Program-made: the position numbers and the translations under genes | Notes under the pieces: generated by a model | Told to the model about the DNA's origin: nothing | The model's database searches: none | The model's input: only the letters and a program-made list of their open reading frames with translations | Assembly: GCA_016709995.1 (NCBI GenBank) | Contig: JADJLQ010000002.1 | Span: forward strand, 744,001-808,000 | Length of the DNA stretch: 64,000 nt | Source of the DNA: Saprospiraceae bacterium | Lineage (GTDB): Bacteria > Bacteroidota > Bacteroidia > Chitinophagales > Saprospiraceae | Direction of reading: 5' to 3' | In this document: piece by piece, positions 41,746 to 51,344 of the stretch | Layout: the number at the start of each line of letters is the position of its first letter | Position numbering within the stretch: position 1 is the stretch's first letter

Positions 41746-43059
41746 ATGCGAAAAACAATCATACCGGTTCTGATAAGCTTTGTCTTTAATCTTTGTTATG
41801 TACATGCACAATCAGACCATCTCCGACAACAAATACAATCAGCCGCAGAAAAAATAGAGCAGAAAGTGATCCTTTGGCGACATGATATTCATGAACATCC
41901 AGAGTTGGGCAATCGAGAATTCCGCACGGCAGGTCTGATCGCCAGGCATCTTGAATCACTGGGCATGGAGGTGACCAGAAATGTGGGAAAAACCGGTGTA
42001 GTAGGATTACTCAAAGGAGGGCACCCAGGTCCAGTGGTGGCACTCAGAGCAGACATGGATGGATTGCCGGTATCCGAACGGACTTCGGTGCCCTTTGCTT
42101 CAAAAGTCAAAACGGTATATAATGGAGTAGAGACGGGAGTGATGCATGCCTGCGGTCATGATGCTCATGTAGCCATTCTCATGGGCGTCGCAGAAATACT
42201 AAAAGGAATCCAGCCTGAATTAAAAGGCACGGTCAAATTTATTTTTCAACCTGCAGAAGAAGGTGCGCCCAAAGGCGAAGAAGGTGGAGCTGAACTCATG
42301 GTGAAAGAAGGCGTACTCGACCATCCAAAAGTCGATGTGATATTTGGATTACACATCAATGCCCAATCGGAAGTAGGTAAGATCACCTATCGGCCCGGAG
42401 GTATGTTCGCTGGAGTAGGAGATCTCAAAATTACGGTAAAAGGTAAATCTTCTCATGGTGCTGAACCATGGTCATCCGTAGATCCGGTGCTGACCTCGGC
42501 GCAGATCATCACCAGTCTGCAATCCATCGTGAGTCGCAATGTCAATATTACTGAAAATGCTGCGGTCGTGACTATCGGAGCGATCAATGGTGGGAACCGT
42601 TCTAACATTATACCTGAGCAAGTGGAGATGCTGGGCACAGTACGGACTTTAAGTGAGGGGGATGAAACATTGATTTTTGATCGCATTCGACAGATAGCGA
42701 CTAAAACGGCAGAAGCCAATGGGGCTGAAGCCGTCGTAGAACTACCTTATTCAACGCATTATCCGGTCACTTTCAATCATATTGCACTGACTGCGCAAAT
42801 GTTGCCTTCCTTGCAAAAATCCGCTGGTGAGTCCAATGTCATCCTGGTACCTGCAGAAACCGGAGCTGAAGATTTTTCGTTTTTTGCCAACAAGGTACCT
42901 GGCCTGTATTTTTATATTGGTGGTCTACCCAAAGGCAAGGATCCAAAATCCTCGGCTCCACATCATACTCCGGATTTTTATATCGATGACAGTGGATTCA
43001 TCACAGGCCTAAAAGCGATGGCTAATCTGGTAGTGGATTTTATGGCTATGGAAAAATAG
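41746..43059 (+). CDS. Exported M20 amidohydrolase (hippurate/IAA-amino-acid hydrolase type)
   Basis: A 437-residue protein. ATG at 41746 gives a Sec signal (RKTIIPVLISFVFNLCYVHAQ); the upstream in-frame start overlaps the antiporter and adds a non-signal tail. M20D landmarks: DIHEHPELGNREFRTAG, VALRADMDGLPVSE, THACGHD-type site as MHACGHDAHVAILMG (metal Cys/His), FIFQPAEEGAPKGEEGGAE (catalytic Glu), a dimerisation domain from about residue 210, and ETGAEDFSFFANKVPG with a C-terminal HHTPDFYID (metal His). It would hydrolyse N-acyl amino acids in the periplasm. The frame is intact. Confidence 0.92.
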   Translation: MRKTIIPVLISFVFNLCYVHAQSDHLRQQIQSAAEKIEQKVILWRHDIHEHPELGNREFRTAGLIARHLESLGMEVTRNVGKTGVVGLLKGGHPGPVVALRADMDGLPVSERTSVPFASKVKTVYNGVETGVMHACGHDAHVAILMGVAEILKGIQPELKGTVKFIFQPAEEGAPKGEEGGAELMVKEGVLDHPKVDVIFGLHINAQSEVGKITYRPGGMFAGVGDLKITVKGKSSHGAEPWSSVDPVLTSAQIITSLQSIVSRNVNITENAAVVTIGAINGGNRSNIIPEQVEMLGTVRTLSEGDETLIFDRIRQIATKTAEANGAEAVVELPYSTHYPVTFNHIALTAQMLPSLQKSAGESNVILVPAETGAEDFSFFANKVPGLYFYIGGLPKGKDPKSSAPHHTPDFYIDDSGFITGLKAMANLVVDFMAMEK

Positions 43060-43240
43060 AAAAATTCCGGCTTTTTGGGACCATCTGCTTGGCTGGAGTG
43101 ACAGGAGAATAAAAAGTTCACTCACAGTAAATAATATGATTACTCCCCGTCAAAGCTGTAAATATCATATGAGAAAATAATATGGCATCATCGAGCAGAT
43201 CCCCGATCATCAAAGCCTGGCATTGCAATAGAAAAAATCG

Positions 43241-43248
43241 TACTTTTG
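43241..43248 (+). promoter_or_regulatory. Candidate -7 box of the thioredoxin gene
   Basis: TACTTTTG matches TAnnTTTG and lies about 29 bp before the ATG at 43277. A TTG 15 bp upstream is a poor and rather close -33 element. Confidence 0.4.
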
Positions 43249-43276
43249 TACCTCATTTTTATCTAATTTAGTGATC

Positions 43277-43789
43277 ATGAATATTACTGCCATTTCCAAA
43301 AAGCCTTTTCTGCTGATTGTAGCCCTTGGATTGACTTTGACTGCATTTACTCAAAATACGCCTTATAAAGCTACTCATGAAGGCTGGCTGGTGTCCATTG
43401 ATGAAGCATTTGCCCTATCTAAGAAAACCGGCAAACCTATCATGGCCAATTTTACAGGAAGTGATTGGTGTGGTTGGTGTAAAAGGCTATCAGCCGCTGT
43501 ATTTTTACAACCTGACTTTAAAAAATGGGCTGATAAAAATGTGGTTTTGCTGGAATTGGATTTTCCCAGGGGCATAAAAATCCCTGACGCGATCCGTGCA
43601 CAAAATCAATCTTTACAACAGGCGTTTAATGTCAGTGGCTATCCTACTATATGGGTATTTGACCTTGATAAAGAGAAAGGCACCGGCCAATTTAGCATCA
43701 GGGCATTAGGGAAGACTGGTTATGTGCCAACCGTACAGGAATTTACTTCCGGCGTAGATCAGATGATCGCCAAAAGGGTGAAAGTGTAG
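43277..43789 (+). CDS. Exported thioredoxin-fold protein (CGWC)
   Basis: A 170-residue protein with a Sec signal (KPFLLIVALGLTLTAFTQ) and a thioredoxin fold of the DUF255/thiol-disulfide type. The active site WCGWC has Cys65 and Cys68, preceded by KPIMANFTGSD, and the cis-Pro loop is NVSGYPTIWVFD. ATG at 43277 is preferred over the GTG two codons upstream. It probably reduces or isomerises disulfides in the periplasm. This may matter for the Cys-rich giant adhesin of this genome, but that link is only a guess. It stands alone between the M20 gene and an AraC regulator. Confidence 0.88.
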   Translation: MNITAISKKPFLLIVALGLTLTAFTQNTPYKATHEGWLVSIDEAFALSKKTGKPIMANFTGSDWCGWCKRLSAAVFLQPDFKKWADKNVVLLELDFPRGIKIPDAIRAQNQSLQQAFNVSGYPTIWVFDLDKEKGTGQFSIRALGKTGYVPTVQEFTSGVDQMIAKRVKV

Positions 43790-43864
43790 TCCGTTACATA
43801 TTATATTCTCCATTTTTAAATTCACCCATCCAGAAGTTATTCTTATTGAACATGCCCCAATTGA

Positions 43865-44674
43865 ATGAAAGTATTAACTACAGGACAATTTCATGGGCAA
43901 ACTAATAAAATCCATACATTAGACGGTATCACCCTGACAGATACAGAATACACGCAAGCCAAAGTGGATTGGCACTATCATGAGAATGCATATTTCACCT
44001 TTATACTCCAAGGTCAGGTATTAGAAGGCAATAAAAAAGAAATTTATACCTGCACACCCAGCAGCCTGTTGTTTCACCATTGGCAAGAGCCGCATTATAA
44101 TATTAAGCCAGAGGGGTATACAAGAGGCTTTCATATTGAAATTGAAAAACAATGGTTTGAAAAATATGATTTAAGAGACCATCACTTAGAAGGCAGTTTT
44201 AATATTTCCAGCCCGGAAATCAAACTATTACTGTATAAGATATTTGGTGAAAGCAAACAGTTGGATGTGGCTTCTATATTATCTATTGAATGCCTATTGT
44301 TACAGGGTCTGTCCGAACTAAATCATCAGCAAAAAAATATCACCAGCAAAAAACCTTTGTGGGTTGAAAAGCTCAGGGCTATACTTCAGGAGGAATCCAA
44401 TCGGAATCTATCCCTTCATAGCCTTGTTCAAACCTTAGATATCCACCCTGTCCACTTGTCCAGGTGTTTTCCAAAATACTTTAACTGCACCCTCGGTGAA
44501 TATATCCGGAAGGTAAGGATTGAAAAAGCAATTTCCCTGCTGCCCATCAAAAAATACTCTCTGACTGAAATCGCGTTTGAATGTGGCTTTGCAGACCAAA
44601 GTCATTTTACAAGAAATTTTAAGGAGCTTGTTGGCTTCAATCCGCTTGCCTATCGCAGGATATTATTGAGTTAA
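43865..44674 (+). CDS. AraC-family transcriptional regulator
   Basis: A 269-residue protein. N-terminal half is cupin-like (VDWHYHENAYFTFILQGQV; SSLLFHHWQEPHYNIKPEGY). C-terminal half has two helix-turn-helix motifs: LSLHSLVQTLDIHPVHLSRCF and SLTEIAFECGFADQSHFTRNFKELVGFNPLAYRR, the AraC signature. The ligand is unknown. The serine hydrolase at 44761 follows on the same strand after 86 bp with its own candidate promoter, so it is a possible target. Confidence 0.92.
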   Translation: MKVLTTGQFHGQTNKIHTLDGITLTDTEYTQAKVDWHYHENAYFTFILQGQVLEGNKKEIYTCTPSSLLFHHWQEPHYNIKPEGYTRGFHIEIEKQWFEKYDLRDHHLEGSFNISSPEIKLLLYKIFGESKQLDVASILSIECLLLQGLSELNHQQKNITSKKPLWVEKLRAILQEESNRNLSLHSLVQTLDIHPVHLSRCFPKYFNCTLGEYIRKVRIEKAISLLPIKKYSLTEIAFECGFADQSHFTRNFKELVGFNPLAYRRILLS

Positions 44675-44731
44675 GCTTACTTGTTTTAAACTAGTGTTAA
44701 TCTCATTCTATTTTCACAATAGCCTTTAGGA

Positions 44732-44739
44732 TATTTTTG
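44732..44739 (+). promoter_or_regulatory. Candidate -7 box of the serine hydrolase gene
   Basis: TATTTTTG matches TAnnTTTG, about 22 bp upstream of the ATG at 44761. No clear TTTG is seen at the -33 position, as expected if an activator such as the adjacent AraC protein were needed. Confidence 0.4.
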
Positions 44740-44760
44740 CAATTAATAATTACTCAAGCT

Positions 44761-46434
44761 ATGAAGTATTGTATTGTTTTTTTGTTAATGAGCTTTGCGA
44801 ATTGTTTTCAAGCCGGTGGTCATGACAACATCATAGTGCCTGAAGACTTCGTAAAGACAGAGGGCATTACCTTACCCATACATCAGGCCAATATTGGTAA
44901 AATAGCATTCACTGACCGATCGTACCCTCCGCAAGAGCTCAAAGAAACTGATTTTATGCAATCTTATGTATTGACTAATAAAAGCGATTTGTTTATCACT
45001 GTGTTTTTAGGGAATTCTTTGACCAATTATCTGCATGTACTATCACCTGACTCAAAAACAGAAGAACTAACAAAGAATGGAAATTTTCAATTTAAAATGA
45101 TGGTGGATGGTAAAAAAATCTATGAAAGCAATCTTCATCCCGGTGCTCCATATCCAAAAATTAAAGATACCGCTACTATTATTACCAAACCGCTCATCGA
45201 CAATCAACATGAAGGTGGATGGTGGAGTCAATCATTTTGGGGAAGATTTATGCATTTTGGAGGAGACAGTGCGATGACTGAAGGGCCTCATAGATTGAGA
45301 CTAGAGGTCAGACCCTATATCAATATTGGATCAGGAGTGAAAGTAGGCGAACTGATGGCAGCTGGCGAACTGGATATCCAAGTCAAACTAAAACCTGAGA
45401 TCGACATTTCAAATATTCACTTGACTCCTTTAAAACCATATGATGGATTTGATATCTCACAGGATGACTTTAACCAATCTCTAATGAAAGAAATGATGGG
45501 TAATGTCAATGAATCAGTATTTAGGCATATCAGCAGCGTGGTCGTCATCAAAGATGGCAAGCTTTTGTTCGAAGAATATTTTAATGGGGAAAACAGGAAT
45601 ACCCTTCATGATCCGAGATCTGTGGGCAAATCCTTTGCATCTACGATGACCGGGATAGCTCTAAACGAAGGGTATCTAAAAAGTGTGCATCAATCGCTCA
45701 AGGAATTTTATCCTTTTAAATCATTTGCAAACTACTCTTCGGAAAAGGAAGCATTATCCATTGAAGATCTATTGACGATGAGTGCTGTTTTGGATGGAAA
45801 TGACGACGACTATGATTCTCCAGGTAATGAGGAGAATATGTATCCTACAAATGACTGGGTAAAATTTACCCTGGACCTGCCGGTCAATCTCACCAGGCCC
45901 AAAGACGAATGGCATTATTTTACTGCAGGAGTGGTGGTCTTGGGAGATATTCTACACAAGTCAGTACCTGGTGGTCTTGAAGCATATGCTAACCAAAAGC
46001 TGTTCAAACCCTTAAACATCACCGACTACCAATGGCAGTATACTCCTCAGCATGTAGTCAATACCGCCGGTGGCATACAATTGAGAGCGCTTGACTTTGC
46101 AAAATATGGACAGCTATATAAAAACAAGGGTAATTGGCATGGTGAACAAATCATTCCCCGATCATGGATCGATCACACATTTTCAAAGCACAGAATGATT
46201 CCAGGAAGAGAAGACGAATACTACGGCTATTTGTTTTGGAATAAAAAATTTAAAATTAAAGATAAAACTTATGAGACTTTCTATTGTACGGGCAATGGAG
46301 GCAATAAAATATATGTGTTTAAAGATCAGCCTTTGGTCATAGTAGTCACTGCCACGGCCTATGGAGCTCCTTATGCACACCCGCAGGTAGATCGGATGAT
46401 GACTGAATTTATATTGCCTGCATTGTTAAAATAA
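44761..46434 (+). CDS. Exported serine hydrolase (class C beta-lactamase fold) with extra N-terminal domain
   Basis: A 557-residue protein. ATG at 44761 opens a signal peptide (KYCIVFLLMSFANC). Residues about 25-230 form an extra domain not needed for catalysis (YVLTNKSDLFITVFLGNSL; GGWWSQSFWGRFMHFGGDS; HRLRLEVRPYI). The beta-lactamase domain follows: nucleophile motif Ser287-Val-Gly-Lys290 in DPRSVGKSF, EDLLTMSAVLDG, and the second motif near EWHYFTAGVVVLGDIL. These proteins are usually esterases or peptidases rather than antibiotic-resistance enzymes. The frame is intact. Confidence 0.88.
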   Translation: MKYCIVFLLMSFANCFQAGGHDNIIVPEDFVKTEGITLPIHQANIGKIAFTDRSYPPQELKETDFMQSYVLTNKSDLFITVFLGNSLTNYLHVLSPDSKTEELTKNGNFQFKMMVDGKKIYESNLHPGAPYPKIKDTATIITKPLIDNQHEGGWWSQSFWGRFMHFGGDSAMTEGPHRLRLEVRPYINIGSGVKVGELMAAGELDIQVKLKPEIDISNIHLTPLKPYDGFDISQDDFNQSLMKEMMGNVNESVFRHISSVVVIKDGKLLFEEYFNGENRNTLHDPRSVGKSFASTMTGIALNEGYLKSVHQSLKEFYPFKSFANYSSEKEALSIEDLLTMSAVLDGNDDDYDSPGNEENMYPTNDWVKFTLDLPVNLTRPKDEWHYFTAGVVVLGDILHKSVPGGLEAYANQKLFKPLNITDYQWQYTPQHVVNTAGGIQLRALDFAKYGQLYKNKGNWHGEQIIPRSWIDHTFSKHRMIPGREDEYYGYLFWNKKFKIKDKTYETFYCTGNGGNKIYVFKDQPLVIVVTATAYGAPYAHPQVDRMMTEFILPALLK

Positions 46435-46513
46435 AGAGAGCATAATAAAACTACCATATCCCAGAAGAGGAATTGTTTACTTAAAAGGGTCCTATTAGAT
46501 GATCACCGCTTTT

Positions 46514-46876
46514 TCACATCAATTCTTGAGGCAACGCAATATTTCTGATTACCTGTTGCATATTAAGTCCATGCTCATGCAAGATTCTGTTAAATCCAAC
46601 TGCTCTACTCGTCAGTGTAGGTTGGCTAAAAGTGAGATAGATTTCATTTTCGCTTTGATTGATAATACTCTCCCGAATGGCTGATCTCAAATGCACAGTT
46701 ATGTCTTTGTCGGGATAAGTTAGAAGGTAAAACAAAGTAAGTCTCGTCTTTAAGTTTTGAACGTAGGTATCCTGATAAAATAATTTCCTGGAAGGGCGAT
46801 TTAATGATCCTGCAATCGCCCAGGCAGCGAGATACCCGCTATAAATGGCCATGGTAATACCCTCCGTGTTCTTCAT
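46514..46876 (-). pseudogene. Possible C-terminal fragment of a flavin-dependent oxidoreductase
   Basis: A 120-residue frame beginning NTEGITMAIYSGYLAAWAIAGSL, which resembles the last FAD-contact segment of geranylgeranyl-reductase/hydroxylase-type flavoproteins (G-E-G-I-x-x-A-x-x-S-G-x-x-A-A). The N-terminal Rossmann motif and catalytic body are missing, so this is probably a remnant. A small free-standing gene of unknown function is the alternative. Confidence 0.4.
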
Positions 46877-47098
46877 GCGTGCTAGTATCAGTGGTCTTAT
46901 TCTCGTGATTATTTATCTGACAGGAATAGATAATCATGATCAATAAAAATTAACAGCTTAGTTTTATGAAAAAACGTAAAGTTAATTGAAAGCATATGAT
47001 TAAAAACATTCTTCCGGATTCCATTACCCTGTCCTCTGAAGCAAGTATGGTCTGCGGGTCAAAATAGAATCTGGCACACTTGAAAAAAAGACATCGAT

Positions 47099-48058
47099 TC
47101 AATATCTCCGATAAATATCCTCCAACCTGATAGAGTCCCCGCCCTCGCCCAAAACCTTCAAGTCATATCGGATATTTACCCTGGTGCCAACAGGTGCGTG
47201 ATAATATATGCGCCAGGCATCAGCTTCTGAGGTACCTATGCAGCCATTGGACCAGGGTTTGCTGAGCGTGGTCGGATTGGTCGTCGGATGTATCATATCT
47301 CCGTTGCGTACGCCATTGATTTCAGTTTCTAACCAAGGTATAAGTGGCATTTCGGTGACAATGCCGTCATCCCTTTTAGTTTGAGTAAAATGTTTTCCAT
47401 CCACCGGATTGATAAAATATGGCTCACGTTCTATGCGGTAGATATGGCCTGAACCGAGATCAGTCTGTAAGCTTACTGCTCTGCCTACCAAAGCCAGGTA
47501 ACGGATTCTGTTTTGACCGACTCGTACAGGAAAGGTATATTTTAGAACATTTCCCTCGTATATCCTGAGCTTAAACTCCGGCACATTGACATCGATCCAG
47601 GTAGAATCCAACTTTCTTTGAATTTGAGCTATTTGCTCCCGGTCAGGGATCAGGAGACTGTCCCCTTTTTTAAATATGGTCAGCGTTCTTTGGTCTTTAA
47701 CGAGGACACCACGAGATCTCATAGTATAATAATCTGTGGCGGCGAGAGAGTCTATTATCCATGGATTGGCCTGGACCAATATATGCTCAGTCAATAGGTG
47801 ATCCATCGCTGTGTCATACTGGTGTACGATACTGTCGATGAAACAAAAATATGCTGCCACAGTCACCAATTTCTCAAATGGGGGTGTGTACAGAACAGAT
47901 TGCAAACCGGAGCCAGGCACTTTACCTTCCACTTTTAGGGTATCCTGAGATACAAGTTTAGCACCAAGGTCCTTTTCCTTACAATTAGACATGACCATTA
48001 TCCATATCAATACGGTGGGATAAAGCCATAAAGCAGCGTAGGTTTTTACATAATGCAT
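47099..48058 (-). CDS. L,D-transpeptidase (YkuD-domain) lipoprotein
   Basis: A 319-residue protein. ATG at 48058 opens a lipoprotein signal with Cys26 (IWIMVMSNC). YkuD domain from about residue 150: FKLRIYEGNVLKYTFPVRVG, then the active-site block with His in MIHPTTNPTTLSKPW and the catalytic Cys273 in SNGCIGTSEADAW. The usual SxGCxR motif reads S-N-G-C-I-G, so the final Arg is replaced. It should form 3-3 cross-links or attach proteins in peptidoglycan. The frame is intact and the gene stands alone. Confidence 0.88.
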   Translation of the reverse strand: MHYVKTYAALWLYPTVLIWIMVMSNCKEKDLGAKLVSQDTLKVEGKVPGSGLQSVLYTPPFEKLVTVAAYFCFIDSIVHQYDTAMDHLLTEHILVQANPWIIDSLAATDYYTMRSRGVLVKDQRTLTIFKKGDSLLIPDREQIAQIQRKLDSTWIDVNVPEFKLRIYEGNVLKYTFPVRVGQNRIRYLALVGRAVSLQTDLGSGHIYRIEREPYFINPVDGKHFTQTKRDDGIVTEMPLIPWLETEINGVRNGDMIHPTTNPTTLSKPWSNGCIGTSEADAWRIYYHAPVGTRVNIRYDLKVLGEGGDSIRLEDIYRRY

Positions 48059-48155
48059 GAGTACAAGTCTACACTTTATCAAACTTCAAGTTTAAACGTG
48101 TTTTCATGACCCTGAGCTGATGAGGATCAGAAAGTTGCCTGCTTAACCTGGATAT

Positions 48156-49442
48156 CTACATAACTCCTTTAGGAACATATAGATCTTTATAAGTCATGCC
48201 AGCTGCTTTCAGTACTTCGATCACATACATAGAGGCATCCATTTTAGAAGCAGGAACCAGATTGGCAATAGTGAATCTGCACCCTTTGGCTTTGGCCAGC
48301 TTGAGCACTTCGGCAGATGGAGTCCTGGCTTCATTGTCTATCTCTATAGCTACGCTATTCTTTTTAGCCAGATCTATCAGGGCTGAGGCATTTTTAGTCG
48401 TGAGGGCTTCTCCATGATGTGACCAGATATTGATTTTGCCGGAAGACAACAAAGCCCTTGCCTCCTTGAGGTCCTTGCTTTCAGCCACGGTGTAATCTTC
48501 ACTGCCCGGTTGATGGGTATCAATAGTGAGTGCATTTACACGTATCCCTTTGAACACAGGTTGAGCTCCTATATTATTTAGTTCAGCAGCTTGAGCAGGG
48601 TCCCTGACGATAGAAACATTGATACCGGATTGATAACAATAGACTACCAGCGCATCTGTACTTAAATCGGTATGCGGATTAAGATCGATGAAGGCAAACT
48701 GGCGGCTTTGCAGCACTGCCATACTATCTTGCCAGGGTCCAAATGCTGCGGCTATAGTATTGGAAACTGCATCATCGGGCAATCGTCTGACTTTAAAACT
48801 TTTGTACTGCATCTTACTCAGTGAATCATGTCCTTGAAGACAAAAAGTACCGCTGCTCAATTTTTTTCCATTAAAATCATCCGGCTCGGTGTAGTCTACT
48901 GTTTTTAGGCCATTGAGCCAGATCTGTACGTGTTTGCCTTCTACCAAAGCACGGGTCTCGTACCATTCATTATCCTCAACAAAAGATTTGTACACATTTC
49001 GAATACCGTATAAGCTACCCGCTTTTTTAAGCTCTACGTAATCACCTTCGCCAATATGGCTATTGTTGACCTGGATCTCCATACCTGTTGAAGGCCAGCC
49101 TGTCTCCTGGTAATGAGTGTGAAAATAAATACCAGAGTTGGCCAATGGAAAAGTCTTGACCGTGGCAATCAACTCGAAATTTTTAAAACTATCCTTTAAT
49201 TGATCTCCAACATAAAATAAGTGATTGCGTTTTCCTACTGCTTGTAGCATTCCATCAACCACTGTCCAGGTGCCTACATTTTCTGTTGAGGATTTCCAGC
49301 CGGTCATGTCTTTGCCACTGATGAGCTCGACCCACTCCGAATTTGCAGGGGCTGGATCTGCCGTGGCAGGTGCCTTCTCATTTTTGCAAGACAATGCGAT
49401 AAGGAATGTAAGGAGTAGTATTGAAAAAATATTGATTTTCAT
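48156..49442 (-). CDS. DUF1080 (3-keto-glycoside hydrolase-type) lipoprotein with PHP-like C-terminal domain
   Basis: A 428-residue protein. ATG at 49442 gives a lipoprotein leader with Cys19 (LLTFLIALSC). Residues about 40-240 match DUF1080: WVELISGKDMTGWKSS, TWTVVDGMLQAVGK, GIYFHTHYQETGWPSTGMEIQVNN, EWYETRALVEGKHVQIWLNG and GTFCLQGHDS. This concanavalin-like domain is found in 3-keto-disaccharide hydrolases. Residues about 265-428 look like a PHP-type fold: FAFIDLNPHTDLSTD, NIWSHHGEAL and AIEIDNEARTPSAEVLKLAKAKG, but some metal ligands seem changed. The fusion is unusual. A likely role is periplasmic breakdown of oxidised sugars. Confidence 0.8.
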   Translation of the reverse strand: MKINIFSILLLTFLIALSCKNEKAPATADPAPANSEWVELISGKDMTGWKSSTENVGTWTVVDGMLQAVGKRNHLFYVGDQLKDSFKNFELIATVKTFPLANSGIYFHTHYQETGWPSTGMEIQVNNSHIGEGDYVELKKAGSLYGIRNVYKSFVEDNEWYETRALVEGKHVQIWLNGLKTVDYTEPDDFNGKKLSSGTFCLQGHDSLSKMQYKSFKVRRLPDDAVSNTIAAAFGPWQDSMAVLQSRQFAFIDLNPHTDLSTDALVVYCYQSGINVSIVRDPAQAAELNNIGAQPVFKGIRVNALTIDTHQPGSEDYTVAESKDLKEARALLSSGKINIWSHHGEALTTKNASALIDLAKKNSVAIEIDNEARTPSAEVLKLAKAKGCRFTIANLVPASKMDASMYVIEVLKAAGMTYKDLYVPKGVM

Positions 49443-49496
49443 GTTATTGTATTTTATTTTTATAAATATCAACAGGCCAACATCCGAAAAAATGCA

Positions 49497-51056
49497 TCAG
49501 ATTATTCCTGTCAATTTATTTCTGGTTTCTTTTGTATTTGGATTTTTTTCAGCAAGGCTATTCAAAAGTGTCAGTTCAATTCCAGTATTACTTAGACGAT
49601 TTAAGGTCAATAGATCACCATGGATGCCCTCTGTGTATTTTAATCTAATCTTCAACACATCGTTGCCTTCAGTACCGGCAGTAGCTGCTACCATGGAAGG
49701 CACCAGGCTACGGTAATCCCCGGAGAAAGGGTTCAATATTCGTTGACTATTGGATATCCAGGCATTCCAGCCGAAGGGAATAGCTATTTTAGCACCCGCA
49801 GAGGCTGATTTGTTCAAAATGATCTCACCGCCTTGATCACTAGTGTTGATTTGAATCGAATGCCATCCCCAGGGATTTTCCTTCAATTGATATGTCTGGT
49901 TGTTTAATTCTTTGACCAATGGAGAAGTCGATTCACCTAGTTTCGCATTCAGAGTCAGATTATTACTGAATTGCAGTACCTTTTCTTGCACCGATTTGTC
50001 CTTTTTCAGAGGGCCATCTTTGATGCCCGGCAATATATGATCCCAAAGTAAAGTCATTTGTTTCTGCATATCTGTGCTTTCAGAATTGACAGCGATGACG
50101 GCATCATACTGGGGCATGACGATACAAAACTGACCAAAGGCTCCATCTCCCCGGTAAAAACCCGGCTTGCATCGCCAAAACTGGTACCCATAGCCCTGGG
50201 ACCAATCACCATCACCCGGATTGGAAGTTATATGTGAAGTAGTCGCTTCATCTACATAAGCTGAATTGATCAATTGTTTTCCTTGCCATAGTCCTTTGTT
50301 TAAATATAACTGACCAAACTTGATGATATCCCGGGTAGTCACCCTCAGGCCATAGCCGGCGACATTGACTCCTTCAGGACTTTCCTCCCAATCAGCCTGG
50401 GTGATACCGAGTGGTTTGAAAAGACGGGGAGTGAGATAATCAAACATTTTTTGCCCCGTCACTTTTGTCAGGATAGCACTGCACATATAGCTGGCTCCTG
50501 TATTGTACAAAAAATGCGTACCCGGCTCTTTTTCCAATGGTCTGTCAAAAAAAGTCTTTACCCAGGACACTCCTTCTGCTGCACGCATCGGTCCCATGGT
50601 GTCCGAAGTATGTCCTGAGGCCATATTGAGCAGATGCCTGATCTCCAGCCTGGCCTGATAGTCTGATACCGACACAGGCAAGTGCTCCGGAAAAAACGAG
50701 ATGACCTTATCAGTTAGTTTAAATCTGCCTTCCTGCACCGCCATGCCGATGGCTGTACTTGTAAAGCTTTTACTCAATGAATATAAAGTGTGAATATGAT
50801 CTGGGGTAAATGGATTCCAATAAGCTTCTGAGATGACTTTGCCATGCCGCATCAACATAAATGCGTGGTGCTCCAGACCACTTGCGTTGGCAGCTTGTAA
50901 ATAATGCAGGATTGCTTCACTGGATACACCCTGGCTCTCAGGCGTTGCAGAGGCCATGCCTTTTTTGGTTTCTAAAAATGGAGTTACTGACGGCAAAACA
51001 CCAGCACCAAGGATCAAAGCACCTGATTGATTTAAAAAATATCTTCTGGATGACAT
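49497..51056 (-). CDS. Serine hydrolase (class C beta-lactamase fold) with Tat-type signal
   Basis: A 519-residue protein. N-terminus SSRRYFLNQSGALILGAGVL is a twin-arginine-type signal. Catalytic domain: nucleophile motif Ser93-Leu-Ser-Lys96 in LYSLSKSFTSTAIG, RHLLNMASGHTSDTMG, HFLYNTGASYMCSAIL (second motif), and YGYQFWRCKPGFYRGDGAFGQ (third region). About 150 further C-terminal residues form a separate beta-rich domain. Substrate unknown; likely an esterase or D-aminopeptidase type. It starts 54 bp downstream of the DUF1080 gene region in map order and has the same orientation, so it may be first in a two-gene unit with it. Confidence 0.88.
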   Translation of the reverse strand: MSSRRYFLNQSGALILGAGVLPSVTPFLETKKGMASATPESQGVSSEAILHYLQAANASGLEHHAFMLMRHGKVISEAYWNPFTPDHIHTLYSLSKSFTSTAIGMAVQEGRFKLTDKVISFFPEHLPVSVSDYQARLEIRHLLNMASGHTSDTMGPMRAAEGVSWVKTFFDRPLEKEPGTHFLYNTGASYMCSAILTKVTGQKMFDYLTPRLFKPLGITQADWEESPEGVNVAGYGLRVTTRDIIKFGQLYLNKGLWQGKQLINSAYVDEATTSHITSNPGDGDWSQGYGYQFWRCKPGFYRGDGAFGQFCIVMPQYDAVIAVNSESTDMQKQMTLLWDHILPGIKDGPLKKDKSVQEKVLQFSNNLTLNAKLGESTSPLVKELNNQTYQLKENPWGWHSIQINTSDQGGEIILNKSASAGAKIAIPFGWNAWISNSQRILNPFSGDYRSLVPSMVAATAGTEGNDVLKIRLKYTEGIHGDLLTLNRLSNTGIELTLLNSLAEKNPNTKETRNKLTGII

Positions 51057-51344
51057 ATCGAATGATTATGGATTAAATATAAGTGTGAATACCCGCATTC
51101 ATTTATTTCATATTGCAAATAATTGTTGCTTGCTGCTTTTAGCGAAGCTAACTACAACGATTTTATCCCAAAGTATCATCATCCTATGTCAAAGCAGAAA
51201 GCGACTTTCTTTGTCAAAATGGCTAAAAAGGGTGTAAACTGATAAAGATATACCCATTACCCTTTTTGAATTTGTCTAACATCCTCCTTTTTTTTTAAAT
51301 TTAGATTGCTTAATACTATTTTTTAAAAATTGTAAACCTCTATT

